A stretch of DNA of 64,000 bases from Alkalicoccus daliensis (GTDB lineage Bacteria; Bacillota; Bacilli; Bacillales; Salisediminibacteriaceae). The position numbers were made by a program, and so were the translations under genes. Of this stretch, positions 1-10,386 are shown in pieces (position 1 is the stretch's first letter; every line of letters starts with the position of its first letter). The stretch lies in contig NZ_FNIL01000001.1 of NCBI RefSeq assembly GCF_900103955.1, forward strand, positions 744,001 to 808,000. Direction: 5' to 3'. The notes under the pieces are model-generated. The model saw only the letters and a program-made list of their open reading frames with translations, was not told where the DNA came from and did not search any database.

Positions 1-722
1 TTTTTCTTTTGCTCCCTGAGCTTGACCAGGTTTGTTACATCTACTTCCACCATCATCCAGGCATGCGGCGCATTATGTTTAGACTGCACCATATTTTGTG
101 CTATGGCTTTTCTTACCCCGCTTACAGGAATTTCTTCGGTCCTTCCCTGTCCGCCTGCTGGGGCAGAGAGACTTGGAGACGTCGCTGCATGAGAAGGAGA
201 TGAAAATTCTGATTTTACGGGAGCAGCTTCCTGCTCTTTTCCGGACTCCTGACCGTTTTCAATAAGCGCCTGAATATCCTTTCGAGTAATCCTTCCCCCT
301 CTTCCGCTCCCATCGACTTTAGACAAATCAATGTCGTTTTCCTGTGCCAGCCTCATAACTGCTGGAGAATATCTATTTTTAGAGGAATTATCACTTTCTG
401 CTTTAGGTGATTCTTCCGCGGGTGAAGTGGATGTTTCCTGATCCGGCTGCTCTTTAGATGTTTCCGGAGTTTTTTCCGGCTGGCCCTCCACATTCATTGT
501 ACAGATTACTTCTCCAACAGCAATCGTCTGATCTTCTTCTGCAATTAATTTTTCAATTGTTCCGCTGAAGGAAGACGGGACTTCTGCATTCACCTTATCT
601 GTCATTACTTCAGCAAGGGGATCATATTTATTTACTTTGTCTCCCGGGGAGACGAGCCATTTTGTGATAGTCCCCTCAGTAACACTTTCACCTAATTGGG
701 GCATTGTAATTTCAGTCGCCAT
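1..722 (-). CDS. bkdB: Dihydrolipoyl acyltransferase (E2) of the branched-chain 2-oxo acid dehydrogenase, partial
   Basis: E2 core of the branched-chain 2-oxo acid dehydrogenase complex. It carries acyl groups on a lipoyl arm from E1 to CoA in the cytoplasm. The gene runs off the left edge, so only about 240 N-terminal residues are present. The lipoyl domain (about residues 1-78) has the lipoylated Lys43 in a TDKVNAE context. A Glu/Pro/Ser-rich linker follows, then a peripheral subunit-binding domain (about 122-157, RYSPAVMRLA and GRGGRITRKDI), then the start of the acyltransferase domain. ATG follows a GGAGGAG ribosome site. It is the last gene of the operon, 22 bp after bkdAB. Confidence 0.95.
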   Translation of the reverse strand, partial: MATEITMPQLGESVTEGTITKWLVSPGDKVNKYDPLAEVMTDKVNAEVPSSFSGTIEKLIAEEDQTIAVGEVICTMNVEGQPEKTPETSKEQPDQETSTSPAEESPKAESDNSSKNRYSPAVMRLAQENDIDLSKVDGSGRGGRITRKDIQALIENGQESGKEQEAAPVKSEFSSPSHAATSPSLSAPAGGQGRTEEIPVSGVRKAIAQNMVQSKHNAPHAWMMVEVDVTNLVKLREQKK

Positions 723-744
723 TTTCTCTCCTCCTTTAACTCAA

Positions 745-1752
745 TTAAAATTCAGCTAAATCACGAATTGCTTTTTGAATCTTATCCGTATTCACCATAA
801 ATGCTTTTTCCAACGGCGGTGTATATGGCATCGCCGGCACATCAGGCCCTGCCAGCCGCTCTACAGGGGCATCGAGTTCGAAGAGGCAATATTCTGCAAT
901 TATTGCGGCTACTTCGCTCATAATACTTCCTTCTTTATTATCCTCGGTAACGAGCAGCACCTTCCCGGTTTTTGTCACTGCTTCCTTGATTGCTTCTTTA
1001 TCCAGAGGATAAACTGTACGCAGATCCAGTATGTGTGTTTCGACGCCGTCTTCGGCCACTTCTTCTGCCGCCTGTTTGGTAAAGTGTGTACATAACCCGT
1101 AGGTGATAACAGTTACGTCAGATCCTTCTCTCGCAACAGCTGCTTTTCCAATCGGTACTGTGTAATCCTCTTCAGGTACTTCTTCTTTTAACAAGCGGTA
1201 AGCCCGCTTATGTTCAAAGAATAGAACTGGGTCATTTGATCTTATTGCCGACTTCAATAACCCTTTTGCATCATATGGATTTGAAGGGATGACAATTTTC
1301 AGGCCTGGAGTGTTTGCAAAAAGGGCTTCCACTGATTGGGAATGATAAAGCGCTCCGTGCACTCCCCCTCCAAAAGGTGCACGTATTGTAATAGGACAAG
1401 TCCAGTCATTATTGGAACGATAACGGATTTTAGCAGCTTCAGATACTATCTGGTTCACCGCAGGCATAATAAAATCTGCAAACTGCATCTCTGCCACAGG
1501 CCGCATGCCGAACATTGCTGCACCAATTCCTACACCTGCTATCGCAGATTCAGCTAGAGGGGTATCTATTACTCTTTCTTCACCAAAAGCCTCATATAAC
1601 CCATCGGTGGCACGAAAAACTCCGCCTCTTTTTCCAACATCTTCTCCTAGCACAAAAACATTTTCATCACGTTCCATTTCTTCATGCATCGCTTTTGTAA
1701 TTGCTTCGATATATGTCATCACAGGCATAAGATTATTCCTCCTCGTAGACAT
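745..1752 (-). CDS. bkdAB: Branched-chain 2-oxo acid dehydrogenase E1 beta subunit
   Basis: With BkdAA it forms the thiamine-diphosphate-dependent E1 that decarboxylates the 2-oxo acids of Leu, Ile and Val and reductively acylates BkdB. The 335-residue length is normal for the family. The transketolase pyrimidine-binding domain fills the N-terminal half (VLGEDVGKRGGVFRAT, EMQFADFIMPA) and the transketolase C-terminal domain the rest (VLLVTEDNKEGS). Its start overlaps the end of bkdAA by 20 bp, which suggests translational coupling and equal subunit production. The product feeds anteiso- and iso-branched fatty acid synthesis or, via Ptb and Buk, ATP formation. Confidence 0.96.
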   Translation of the reverse strand: MSTRRNNLMPVMTYIEAITKAMHEEMERDENVFVLGEDVGKRGGVFRATDGLYEAFGEERVIDTPLAESAIAGVGIGAAMFGMRPVAEMQFADFIMPAVNQIVSEAAKIRYRSNNDWTCPITIRAPFGGGVHGALYHSQSVEALFANTPGLKIVIPSNPYDAKGLLKSAIRSNDPVLFFEHKRAYRLLKEEVPEEDYTVPIGKAAVAREGSDVTVITYGLCTHFTKQAAEEVAEDGVETHILDLRTVYPLDKEAIKEAVTKTGKVLLVTEDNKEGSIMSEVAAIIAEYCLFELDAPVERLAGPDVPAMPYTPPLEKAFMVNTDKIQKAIRDLAEF

Positions 1753-2728
1753 ACTGCATCAGCGTATCTGCTGAAGCGTAATCTGCATTTTCCGCATAGT
1801 CAGTAGCCTCATCAATTTCTCTGCGCAGCTTGGATTTAATTTCTTCCTCAACTTCTTCTGTAAGTATATTCAATTCACGTAAATATTCGCTGAAAGTGTG
1901 AATAGAATCAATTTTCTTCGCAGCGTTGACTTCTTCCCGGGAGCGGTATGTGCTGTCATCATCATCACTTGAGTGAGGAGTAAGACGATAGGAAACTGTT
2001 TCTATCAGAGAAGGGCCTTCTCCCTTTACGGCACGTTCCCTCGCATTTTTAATAGCTTCGTATACTGCGAGTGGATCGTTCCCATCTACAGATTCCCCGT
2101 AAATTCCATATCCGGCAGCCCTGTCGGACACGTGTTCAATATTCAGCTGTTTATCCAGTGGCACTGAAATTGCGTATTTATTGTTTTCACACATAAAAAT
2201 TACAGGAAGATCATGTACACTTGCAAAATTAATCCCCTCATGAAAATCTCCCTGATTGGAAGATCCTTCGCCAAAAGTAGTAAATGCTACAAAATTCTGT
2301 TTTTTCATTTTTGCAGCGAGTCCGAAGCCAACTGCATGCGGTACCTGCGTCGTTACAGGAGAAGAACCGGTAACAATACGTTTTGCTTTATAGCCAAAAT
2401 GTCCGGGCATCTGACGCCCCCCTGAGTTTGGATCTTCTGCTTTCGCAAAAGCAGATAACATCAGATCTTTGGCTGACATCCCAAAATGAAGCACTACTCC
2501 CATGTCCCGGTAATACGGAAGTGCAAAATCCACCTCAGTATCCAGTGCCATAGATGCTCCTACCTGAGCTGCTTCCTGTCCTTGACAAGAAATTACAAAA
2601 GGTACTTTCCCAGCTCTGTTCAACAGCCACATTCTTTCGTCAATCATTCTTGCTTCAAGCATCGTCTTATACATCGTCAAAACCTGATCGTCTGATAAAC
2701 CAAGCGCGTGATGTCGATTTTCTGTCAT
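1733..2728 (-). CDS. bkdAA: Branched-chain 2-oxo acid dehydrogenase E1 alpha subunit
   Basis: This is the thiamine-diphosphate-binding alpha subunit of E1. It is 331 residues long, as expected. The thiamine-binding signature is present in altered but recognisable form (GEGSSNQGDFHEGINFASVHDLPVIFMCENN), and the phosphorylation-loop-like region follows (YRLTPHSSDDDDSTYR). The gene lies 22 bp downstream of lpdV and overlaps bkdAB by 20 bp, so the E1 genes are clearly co-transcribed. A pyruvate dehydrogenase E1 alpha is the close alternative, but the bcd-buk-ptb neighbours and the downstream E2 point to branched-chain substrates. Confidence 0.96.
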   Translation of the reverse strand: MTENRHHALGLSDDQVLTMYKTMLEARMIDERMWLLNRAGKVPFVISCQGQEAAQVGASMALDTEVDFALPYYRDMGVVLHFGMSAKDLMLSAFAKAEDPNSGGRQMPGHFGYKAKRIVTGSSPVTTQVPHAVGFGLAAKMKKQNFVAFTTFGEGSSNQGDFHEGINFASVHDLPVIFMCENNKYAISVPLDKQLNIEHVSDRAAGYGIYGESVDGNDPLAVYEAIKNARERAVKGEGPSLIETVSYRLTPHSSDDDDSTYRSREEVNAAKKIDSIHTFSEYLRELNILTEEVEEEIKSKLRREIDEATDYAENADYASADTLMQYVYEEE

Positions 2729-2750
2729 TATTAAAACCTCCTTTAAACGA

Positions 2751-4178
2751 TTAGCCGTGAATTTGCTTTCCTTCCACTGCTAGTGCAGCTTCTCCTATTA
2801 CTTCTGATAAACTCGGATGCGGATGAATGGACTCTCCTATTTCCCAGGCAGTAGCATCCAGGAATTTAGCAAGGGCAGCTTCCGAAATCATATCGGTTAC
2901 GTGAGGGCCAATCATATGAACACCCAGCAGATCATCACTCTTTTTATCAGAGATTAATTTTACGAACCCGTCAGCATCTCCATATACCAGTGCCTTGCCT
3001 ACACCCTGGAAAGGAAATTTACCGACTTTAATTTCATATCCCTGTTCCAATGCCTGTTCTTCCGTCAGCCCTACACTCGCGACCTCCGGGGAAGAATATG
3101 TACAGCGGGCTACAAGAGAGGGGTCTACGGGATGCGGCTGAAGTCTTGCCAGGTGCTCCACTGCTGCAATACCTTCGTGAGATGCTACGTGGGCAAGCTG
3201 CATTCCTCCGATCACATCACCAATCGCATAGATATGAGTTTCTTTTGTCTGGTAATGTTTATTAACCTTTATTACACTATTTTCTACTTCAATATCTGTA
3301 TTTTCGAGACCTATATTTTTTACATTGGCTTCTCTTCCAACAGAAATAAGTACTTTTTCAGTAGTGGCAGTTTCGCTTGCTCCTTCTCTTTCATAAGGAA
3401 TAATTACATTTTTATCAGCAGCTTTAATATTGGCAGCATCCACTTTTGTATTTGTAAATATTGAGATTCCCTTTTTTTTCAGAGATTTTTCCATTTCTTT
3501 AGAAATTTCTTTATCCTCGGTTGGCAGCAGGCGTTCTGTATATTCAAAAATAGTTACATCTACCCCGAAGTCAGCAAACATGGAAGCCCACTCTACACCG
3601 ATTACCCCGCCTCCGATAATAGAAAGCGATTCAGGCAGTTCTTCCAGCATTAAGGCTCCATTGGATGAAAGGATTTTTTCTTCATCTATTTCCAATCCAG
3701 GCAGTGATCTCGGACGGCTTCCTGTAGCAACGATGACATTCGAAGGTATCAGCATATCGTTTTCTTTATCTTCTTCTTCGTACTCCACAGAAATAGTACC
3801 TGGAGTAGGCGAAAAAATAGAAGGTCCTAAAATACGGCCAAATCCGTGGTATACATCTATTTTCCCTTTTTTCATTAGGTTTTGTACACCTTTATGAAGC
3901 TGATTGACAATCGACTGCTTCCGCTCCATAACTTTCGAAAAATTTAATGACGGTGCTTCTGCAGATACTCCAAAATTTTCCGATTCTTTTACTGTTTTAA
4001 ATACTTCGGCACTTCTTAAAAGAGCTTTACTGGGAATACATCCTTGATGCAGACAAGTGCCCCCTAGCTTTGACTTTTCTACTACTGCGACACTCAAATT
4101 CAACTGAGCAGCTCGTATTGCGGCTACGTACCCGCCTGTACCAGCTCCTAATATGACCAGATCATATTTTTCAGCCAT
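2751..4178 (-). CDS. lpdV: Dihydrolipoyl dehydrogenase (E3) of the branched-chain complex
   Basis: Flavoprotein that re-oxidises the dihydrolipoyl arm of BkdB and reduces NAD+. It is 475 residues long. An N-terminal FAD-binding GAGTGGY motif is at residues 11-17, the redox-active disulfide pair is Cys42 and Cys47 in GGTCLHQGCIPS, the NAD-binding motif IIGGGVIGVEW is near residue 190, and the dimerisation domain carries the active-site histidine in HPHPSLSE. It sits between buk and bkdAA in the bkd operon, as in B. subtilis. A second lpd for pyruvate dehydrogenase would be expected elsewhere in the genome. Confidence 0.96.
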   Translation of the reverse strand: MAEKYDLVILGAGTGGYVAAIRAAQLNLSVAVVEKSKLGGTCLHQGCIPSKALLRSAEVFKTVKESENFGVSAEAPSLNFSKVMERKQSIVNQLHKGVQNLMKKGKIDVYHGFGRILGPSIFSPTPGTISVEYEEEDKENDMLIPSNVIVATGSRPRSLPGLEIDEEKILSSNGALMLEELPESLSIIGGGVIGVEWASMFADFGVDVTIFEYTERLLPTEDKEISKEMEKSLKKKGISIFTNTKVDAANIKAADKNVIIPYEREGASETATTEKVLISVGREANVKNIGLENTDIEVENSVIKVNKHYQTKETHIYAIGDVIGGMQLAHVASHEGIAAVEHLARLQPHPVDPSLVARCTYSSPEVASVGLTEEQALEQGYEIKVGKFPFQGVGKALVYGDADGFVKLISDKKSDDLLGVHMIGPHVTDMISEAALAKFLDATAWEIGESIHPHPSLSEVIGEAALAVEGKQIHG

Positions 4179-4206
4179 AGGTATCTCTCCTTTTCAATGA
4201 ATTTCT

Positions 4207-5286
4207 CTACGAAATACTGTATTCTTTTGATTTTTCCTGCCCTCTTAACACGCGCAATGTCCCGGCAGTCAGTGCTTGAAGTTCATTTTCTCCTGGATGT
4301 ATAACTACTCTTGATATCCATTTTACACGAGAAGCAATTTTCTGCACAAATTCTTTTCCATAAGCTAGTCCTCCGGTTAAAATGATCGCATCCACTTTTC
4401 CTTCCAGCACCGCTGCATTTGCGGCTATTTCTTTGGCAATTTGATAAGCCATGGAGTTATAAACAAGTTCTGCTTTTTCATCCCCCTGAGAAATACGCTT
4501 TTCCACTTCCACCGCATCATTCGTTCCCAGATAGCCTACAAGCCCACCCTGACCGACAATTTTTTTCATAATTTCATCGGAATAAAAATCTCCCGAATAG
4601 CACATGGAAACTAAATCACCTGCAGGTACAGTTCCTGCTCTTTCAGGTGAAAAAGGCCCTTCCCCATGCAAACCATTGTTTACATCGATAACACGTCCAT
4701 ATCGATGCGCACCTACGGTAATACCACCGCCCATGTGTGTAACTATCAGCCGCAAATCTTCATAGGAACGGTCCAGCTGCTCTGCTACTTTTCTCGCTAC
4801 TGCTTTTTGATTCAGCGCATGAAATATACTTTTTCTTTCAAAATCAGCAAAACCTGAAACTCTCGCTACATCTTCAAGTTCATCCACAACCACTGGATCT
4901 ACTATAAAAGATTCAATGTTTAACTGGGAAGCTATTTCATAAGCGAGTATACCTCCCAGATTTGAAGCGTGCTGCCCTGCATATCCAAGCTTCAAGTCAT
5001 GCAGCATATCCTCATTAACTTTGTATGTGCCGCCTTCGATTGGCCGCAGCAACCCTCCGCGGCCCACTACCGCTGAAAGCTTCGATAAATTGATCCCGGC
5101 CTGGTCGAGCGTCTGCAATATCATATCTTTACGAAATGAATATTGATCAATAATTGTATGATAAGTATCAATTGTATCTCTGTCATGTCTAATTGTTTGT
5201 TCCAATATTTCCTGTTCGTTATCAAATACACCAATCTTAGTTGAAGTTGAACCTGGATTAATGGCTAATATACGAAAATGTTCCAC
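4207..5286 (-). CDS. buk: Butyrate kinase (branched-chain acyl kinase)
   Basis: ASKHA-fold kinase that converts butyryl- or branched-chain acyl-phosphate and ADP to the free acid and ATP. It acts after Ptb and so allows substrate-level phosphorylation from branched-chain amino acids. The phosphate-binding NPGSTSTK motif is at residues 10-17. A second ATP-binding segment is seen in [20 protein letters not shown] and a third in [10 protein letters not shown]. The length of 359 residues is normal. It lies 14 bp after bcd and 28 bp before lpdV. The order is the same as in the B. subtilis ptb-bcd-buk-lpdV-bkd operon. Confidence 0.95.
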   Translation of the reverse strand: MEHFRILAINPGSTSTKIGVFDNEQEILEQTIRHDRDTIDTYHTIIDQYSFRKDMILQTLDQAGINLSKLSAVVGRGGLLRPIEGGTYKVNEDMLHDLKLGYAGQHASNLGGILAYEIASQLNIESFIVDPVVVDELEDVARVSGFADFERKSIFHALNQKAVARKVAEQLDRSYEDLRLIVTHMGGGITVGAHRYGRVIDVNNGLHGEGPFSPERAGTVPAGDLVSMCYSGDFYSDEIMKKIVGQGGLVGYLGTNDAVEVEKRISQGDEKAELVYNSMAYQIAKEIAANAAVLEGKVDAIILTGGLAYGKEFVQKIASRVKWISRVVIHPGENELQALTAGTLRVLRGQEKSKEYSIS

Positions 5287-5300
5287 TTCGGTCCCTCCTG

Positions 5301-6398
5301 TTAACGTCCGCGGGATAGTATATTCATCCCATTCTGTAAAAATTGACGACGTGACTTTCTCATAGTTTCAATTCTTTCTTCTGCAAGACGATTTGCGGCT
5401 ACATATGTCGGTACTTGATCCCGTCTGGAAATATCCATTATTTTAGCAATACTGTCGTAAATTGTTTCGACTTTTTTCATTGCTCTTTCCCGGTTGTACC
5501 CGAGCAGCTCATCTGCAACATTTATTACTCCGCCTGAGTTAATTACATAATCCGGCGCATAGACAATTCCTTTATCCTGTATAATATCACCATGTCTGTT
5601 TTCAAGCAGCTGATTATTTGCAGCACCTGCGATTACTTTCGCTTTCAATCTGGGAATTGTCTCATCATTCACTGTAGCGCCTAAAGCACATGGAGAATAA
5701 ATATCACAGTCTACATCATAAATATCATCAATATCGACTGCTCTTGCACCAAATTCTTCTACAGCTTTTTTTACTGAATCTTTATTAATATCAGTAACAA
5801 CGAGCTTTGCTCCTTCTTCGTGTAAATAGCGGCACATATTATAAGCAACATTCCCGACGCCCTGCACTGCCACTGTTTTACCTTCTAACGAATCTGTTCC
5901 AAAAGCTTCTTTCGCTGCAGCTTTCATCCCGACGTATACGCCGTAGGCTGTTACAGGAGAAGGATTGCCTGAAGATCCGAATGCCGGAGAAACCCCTGTT
6001 ACATAATCTGTCTCTGAATAAACAAGATCCATATCTTCCACTGTCGTTCCTACATCTTCCGCAGTAATATAACGACCGTTAAGCCCCTGAATAAACCTGC
6101 CAAATGCGCGGAACATTGCTTCGTTTTTATCCTTTTTAGGATCGCCTATGATTACAGTTTTACCACCGCCGAGATTCAGTCCTGCAGCGGCATTCTTGTA
6201 TGTCATCCCCTTAGCGAGACGAAGTGCATCTTCAAACGCAGCTTCCTCCGTTTCATAAGTCCACATTCTCGTGCCGCCCAGAGCCGGGCCCAGCGTTGTA
6301 TCATGAATTGCTATGATAGCTTTTAAGCCTGACTCTTTATCCTGGCACACTACCACTTGCTCATAATCGTATTCTTCCATATAAGTGAAAAGTTCCAT
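5301..6398 (-). CDS. bcd: Leucine (branched-chain amino acid) dehydrogenase
   Basis: NAD-dependent oxidative deamination of Leu, Ile and Val to their 2-oxo acids, the first step of the pathway encoded by this operon. It has 365 residues of the Glu/Leu/Phe/Val dehydrogenase family. The glycine-rich catalytic segment GLNLGGGK places the catalytic Lys at about residue 80. The Rossmann motif [15 protein letters not shown] lies near residue 180. The start is an ATG with a weak upstream GGGGGA site. A 117-bp gap separates it from ptb with no clear terminator, so read-through from the ptb promoter is likely. Confidence 0.96.
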   Translation of the reverse strand: MELFTYMEEYDYEQVVVCQDKESGLKAIIAIHDTTLGPALGGTRMWTYETEEAAFEDALRLAKGMTYKNAAAGLNLGGGKTVIIGDPKKDKNEAMFRAFGRFIQGLNGRYITAEDVGTTVEDMDLVYSETDYVTGVSPAFGSSGNPSPVTAYGVYVGMKAAAKEAFGTDSLEGKTVAVQGVGNVAYNMCRYLHEEGAKLVVTDINKDSVKKAVEEFGARAVDIDDIYDVDCDIYSPCALGATVNDETIPRLKAKVIAGAANNQLLENRHGDIIQDKGIVYAPDYVINSGGVINVADELLGYNRERAMKKVETIYDSIAKIMDISRRDQVPTYVAANRLAEERIETMRKSRRQFLQNGMNILSRGR

Positions 6399-6515
6399 TG
6401 CGTATTCCCCCTAAAATTAGTAACAATGTTAATTGAGTTTATATAATTTATTTTGTCCTTTTCTGCTTCGAGCTTTAGGATGAAAGAAAAGGTTTAACAT
6501 CAGTAAATGCTGGTT

Positions 6516-7415
6516 TCATGTAGTACTTACTGCCATGGCCAATGAAAATAATTTACTTTCTTCCGAATCACTTCTCGAAGTCAGAATGATTGGAGCTTTA
6601 GCTCCAACGATCATTCCTCCGACTACAGCTCCACCAATATAAGTAAAGGATTTGTAAAGTGAATTTCCAGTTTCTATTTGTGGAGCAACCAGTATGTCAG
6701 CACTTCCTGCCACTGGAGATTCTATTTTCTTTTGAACTGCGGCTTCGGCTGAAATCGCATTATCAAAGCCTAAAGGGCCGTCAATAAGACAATGTTTTAT
6801 CTGGTTTCTGCGGTTCATCTGAGTTATTGCAGCCGCATCGAGCGTAGCCTGCATCGCAGGGTTTACTGTTTCAACTGCAGCAAGCATTGCTACTTTCGGC
6901 TGTTCGATTCCCATCTGCCGGACAGCTTTTACAGCATTTTCAACTATTTGAACTTTCTCCTCCAGCTCTGGAGCAATATTCATCGCTGCATCTGTTAAAA
7001 ATAAAATTTTCTCTCTGCTGTTAATCTGGAACCCAGCAATGTGAGAAAGAATACCGCCAGTTCTTAACCCGTATTCTTTATTTAGTACGGCTTTTAACAA
7101 AGTAGAGGTAGCAATCATCCCCTTCATCAGCACCGTTGCTTTCCCCTCAGAAACAAGTCTGACAGCAACTTCTGCTGCTTCCTGGTCTGTGCTGCAGTCT
7201 ATAAATGAATGGTATTGATCATCTGGTGTAAAAGAAGCTTCTTCCATTGCATCAGTAACCTCCTGAAGCGGTCCTGTAAAAACGAACTTGGCAAGTCCAT
7301 CCTCTTTTGCTGCCTGTGCAGCTAAAAATATAGAAGGATCTGTCGCATTCGCCACTGCAATAACAGCTTTTTTTTCTCTTTGGCTGATTTTTAATTTCAA
7401 TTCGGCAATATTCAT
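6516..7415 (-). CDS. ptb: Phosphate butyryltransferase
   Basis: Transfers the butyryl or branched acyl group from CoA to phosphate, giving the acyl-phosphate used by Buk. It has 299 residues of the phosphate acetyl/butyryl transferase family. Family-like segments include ATVLMKGMIATSTLLKAVL and DILVAPQIETGNSLYKS. The start is an ATG after a GAGG ribosome site. It is the first gene of the seven-gene bkd operon. A sigma-54 promoter lies 33 to 48 bp upstream of the start, so expression should depend on the activator BkdR encoded just upstream. Confidence 0.94.
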   Translation of the reverse strand: MNIAELKLKISQREKKAVIAVANATDPSIFLAAQAAKEDGLAKFVFTGPLQEVTDAMEEASFTPDDQYHSFIDCSTDQEAAEVAVRLVSEGKATVLMKGMIATSTLLKAVLNKEYGLRTGGILSHIAGFQINSREKILFLTDAAMNIAPELEEKVQIVENAVKAVRQMGIEQPKVAMLAAVETVNPAMQATLDAAAITQMNRRNQIKHCLIDGPLGFDNAISAEAAVQKKIESPVAGSADILVAPQIETGNSLYKSFTYIGGAVVGGMIVGAKAPIILTSRSDSEESKLFSLAMAVSTT

Positions 7416-7447
7416 TTTTACCTCCTCTAATTTTCAGTATTATAATA

Positions 7448-7463
7448 TGCAATAATGATGCCA
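7448..7463 (-). promoter_or_regulatory. Sigma-54 (-24/-12) promoter of the bkd operon
   Basis: On the minus strand the sequence reads TGGCATCATTATTGCA. It matches the sigma-54 consensus TGGCAC-N5-TTGCA with the invariant GG and GC at the correct 10-bp spacing. It sits 33 bp upstream of ptb, and an enhancer-binding protein (BkdR) is encoded next to it. This is the only convincing sigma-54 site found in the window. Confidence 0.9.
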
Positions 7464-8234
7464 AAACAGCTCCGCTTTTGAAACTGACTTGCCAAAAAGC
7501 TGATTTCCTCTTTTCTGCACAAGATTTTTCATTATGAGTAATACAGTGATTTTTTCATACTTTATGGTGCACTTTTTGCTGAAAGTTCTCTAATCAAATA
7601 TGATGTTGCTATAAGATAAGGACACCTCCGGAGTCAAGGTTCCGTCCAGCCCATCCAAGAAAGCCAAAAACCGTATCACTTGGATGCAGGGCAATAACTT
7701 GCTTCACTCCTGCTAAGAGATTCGTTCAAAGACCTGAACAAATCTATGATCTTCACGCTTTCTTTTTCCCCAGGCGTCTAAACCTCCTTGCCCTCTATAT
7801 TCTTTAAAAAAGAAAGAGTAATTTATAAAAGCTGTCTTCCTGCTGTTTATCAAATGTAAGACGAAGCGAAAACCGGCGGGCGCCTTTTTAGAGAGAGCAT
7901 TGCTCCGCTCGTCCAGTAGCCATCTTCACAAAGATCGTGAAGATAGCCTCGAGAACATTTAATCGGATGCGCCTATGCTTTTGGCTGTGAAAGTTCTCAC
8001 AGCCTTAAGAAGAACAAGCTGGGAAGATCCCGCAGCGAAGGTTTCTCATATCAGCTTTGAGCAGTGACAGAACTAATGAAAAAGGAATACCTTTTTACCA
8101 ATTTATTATATTTTGTTCCAATATAGTTAATAGTCCTCCCGAGAAAAATAAAACATTAATATTCTTTAAATTAAATATATTTTATTCTTTTATCATCGTG
8201 AACTATTATTTTAGAACATGCAAATTATTGCACA
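7464..8234. other. Non-coding gap between ptb and bkdR with candidate activator site and repeat debris
   Basis: No credible gene. The part nearest ptb should hold the BkdR upstream activating sequences. An inverted repeat CATCCAAG (7653-7660) / CTTGGATG (7679-7686), about 200 bp upstream of the sigma-54 promoter, is a candidate but is unproven. The middle part (about 7800-8050) is richer in GC and contains local inverted repeats and a TATAAAAGCTGTCTT string (about 7826-7843) shared with the repeat copy near 54.68 kb. It looks like decayed dispersed repeat. Confidence 0.5.
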
Positions 8235-8268
8235 CCGCGCAAATTATTGCATGCATTATTTTGCGCGG
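8235..8268 (-). terminator. Palindrome after bkdR, probable terminator
   Basis: A long, nearly perfect palindrome begins 3 bp after the bkdR stop, with arms CCGCGCAAA and TTTGCGCGG. The U-tract on the bkdR side is poor, so it may work as a weak terminator or an RNA-stabilising hairpin. Its inner part shares TGCAAATTATTGCA with an adjacent direct copy at 8219-8232. Confidence 0.5.
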
Positions 8269-8271
8269 TTT

Positions 8272-10263
8272 CTAGAGACTGAATTTTTCCATTTTATAAT
8301 ATAAATTCCGCAGACTGATATTTAATTTTTTAGCAGTTTGTGTTTTATTTCCATCATTTTTGATCAGCTGCTGTTGTATTAGATTTTTCTCAAACCAATT
8401 TAACTGCTCTTCCAAAGTGCGGCTGTCAAAAGTTTCACTGTTTTGAAAAGCGGGTTTCGTTTCCTCTGCAATCGTAATATGTGAGGCATGAATTTTCTGG
8501 GCAGTCTGCGGCATATGAATTACCGCTCTGCCTAAAACATTTTCCAATTCTCTTACATTCCCGGGCCAGTGATATGATTGCAGTTTCAACGCAGCTTCCT
8601 CAGTTAAACCATTCACGTATCTACCATAATCCTGATTTAATCTTCTCAGAAGGTGCATTGCAAGAATAGGAATATCCTGCTTTCTTTCTCTTAATGACGG
8701 TATAAAAATAGGGACCCGGTTCAGCCGGAAAAACAAATCTGCTCTAAACTGGGATTCTTCGATCTTTTTTTCTATATTAATATTCGTCGCAGCTATTAAT
8801 CTTACATCTACATTAATAGCTGCAGTACCGCCCACGCGGACGATTTCATGTTCCTGAAGCACCCGGAGTAATTTTGCCTGCATTTTTGGGGAAAGCTCCC
8901 CGATTTCATCTAAAAATATACTTCCTTTATCAGCTTCTTCAAACAGCCCCTTTTTTCCTCCTCTTTTGGCACCGGAAAACGCTCCCTCTTCATAGCCAAA
9001 AAGTTCACTTTCCAGCAGCGTTTCTGTAAGTGAGGCACAATTAACTCTGATAAATTTATTGAACTTTCTTTTACTCTCGTTATGTACTGCATGTGCGAAT
9101 AGTTCTTTTCCTGTTCCTGACTCTCCACGGAGCAATATAGCTGCTGGCGTTTTAGCGGCTACTTTTGCTTGTTCAACAGCCATTTTGATTTCTGTCGAGT
9201 TCCCGATGATGTCAGCGAATTCATATTTAGCTTCCAGCGTTCTAATAATACTTTTCGCCTGCTCCAGCTCCAATGCCAGGGATTCCATTTCTGAAACGTC
9301 ATGAACTACTCCGACACTCCCTTTTATTTTTCCATCGACTATTACCGGGGCAGCATTCACTACAACATCTCTTCTTAAAGGGCCTACCTTCATCCGGGCT
9401 CCTCTTATAGGTTTTTTTGTCTGCAGTACCCGCATATGAATACTTTCTCCTTCAGAGATATCCGTAGCTGCAGGCTTTCCTACTACTTCCTTTTCCGATA
9501 ATCCTGTCAGACGGGTATATGCAGGGTTAATCAGTAAGCCGATGCCTTTTTCATTTACAACCGAAATAGCATCATCGGAAGAATTAATGATAGATTCCAG
9601 CATTGTTCTTATACTTTTTAAATTGGTTACTTCTTCTGCCATTTTTACTATTTCAGTAACATCCCTGAAGACTGCCAGTGCTCCAATAATATTACCCTCT
9701 TCATACATAGGAACTCTGGTAGTAATAATACTTCGATCATTTCCAATTATTTGTTTTTTATTATATTCTGTAATATTTGTATTTAATACCCGGGGCAGTC
9801 TGCTCGTAGGCATTACTTCTTCTATATTTCTGCCCAGCGAGTTTTCCACTGACAGTTCCGTCATTTCTGCTGCTCGTTTATTAATTAGCACTAAGCGGCT
9901 TTTTTCATCAATTGCTATCATTCCGTCATGAGTCGCATTAATAATTTTCATTAACTTCTCGTTATTTTTTTTATATTCTTTATATGTTTGTTCTTTTGAA
10001 ATCATTAAAGTGAACAGTAATTCTGCTCCCTCATAATTTATATTTTTATAATTTTCTTCTAAATGGTGATTTGTCACAAGTAGAATGTTATCTTTATTAA
10101 AATCAACCTGCTCCAATGAATGATAAACAGGAAGCGGATGATTAAGTACTCTCTCCTCTCCTGTAAGCACAGCTCCTTCAATACTTACCTCCGAAGGCAC
10201 CGGTGTTTTGTTCAGAAAGTTATTTATTTCTTCTGACCTTCCATAGAAAAATAAATTTAACAT
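8272..10263 (-). CDS. bkdR: Sigma-54-dependent transcriptional activator of the bkd operon
   Basis: Enhancer-binding protein expected to activate the ptb sigma-54 promoter. It has 663 residues. Two PAS-type sensor domains are seen, one starting near residue 105 ([13 protein letters not shown]) and one near residue 225 ([13 protein letters not shown]). The AAA+ domain follows with Walker A GESGTGKE, a sigma-54 contact motif in the GAFSGA form, a Walker B region ([11 protein letters not shown]) and an arginine-finger region. A Fis-type helix-turn-helix ends the protein ([20 protein letters not shown]). The N-terminal 90 residues are not recognised. It lies 857 bp upstream of ptb on the same strand, in the same place as B. 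subtilis bkdR. Confidence 0.93.
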   Translation of the reverse strand: MLNLFFYGRSEEINNFLNKTPVPSEVSIEGAVLTGEERVLNHPLPVYHSLEQVDFNKDNILLVTNHHLEENYKNINYEGAELLFTLMISKEQTYKEYKKNNEKLMKIINATHDGMIAIDEKSRLVLINKRAAEMTELSVENSLGRNIEEVMPTSRLPRVLNTNITEYNKKQIIGNDRSIITTRVPMYEEGNIIGALAVFRDVTEIVKMAEEVTNLKSIRTMLESIINSSDDAISVVNEKGIGLLINPAYTRLTGLSEKEVVGKPAATDISEGESIHMRVLQTKKPIRGARMKVGPLRRDVVVNAAPVIVDGKIKGSVGVVHDVSEMESLALELEQAKSIIRTLEAKYEFADIIGNSTEIKMAVEQAKVAAKTPAAILLRGESGTGKELFAHAVHNESKRKFNKFIRVNCASLTETLLESELFGYEEGAFSGAKRGGKKGLFEEADKGSIFLDEIGELSPKMQAKLLRVLQEHEIVRVGGTAAINVDVRLIAATNINIEKKIEESQFRADLFFRLNRVPIFIPSLRERKQDIPILAMHLLRRLNQDYGRYVNGLTEEAALKLQSYHWPGNVRELENVLGRAVIHMPQTAQKIHASHITIAEETKPAFQNSETFDSRTLEEQLNWFEKNLIQQQLIKNDGNKTQTAKKLNISLRNLYYKMEKFSL

Positions 10264-10386
10264 TTTCAGCCTCCTGTCTTCCCTTCCTGTCTATCATACT
10301 AAAATAACAGGAGGATATGCCACTCGACTTTTTTTAAAATATTAGATAGAATGATAATGACTTAATGAATAAAGAGAGGTACTATT

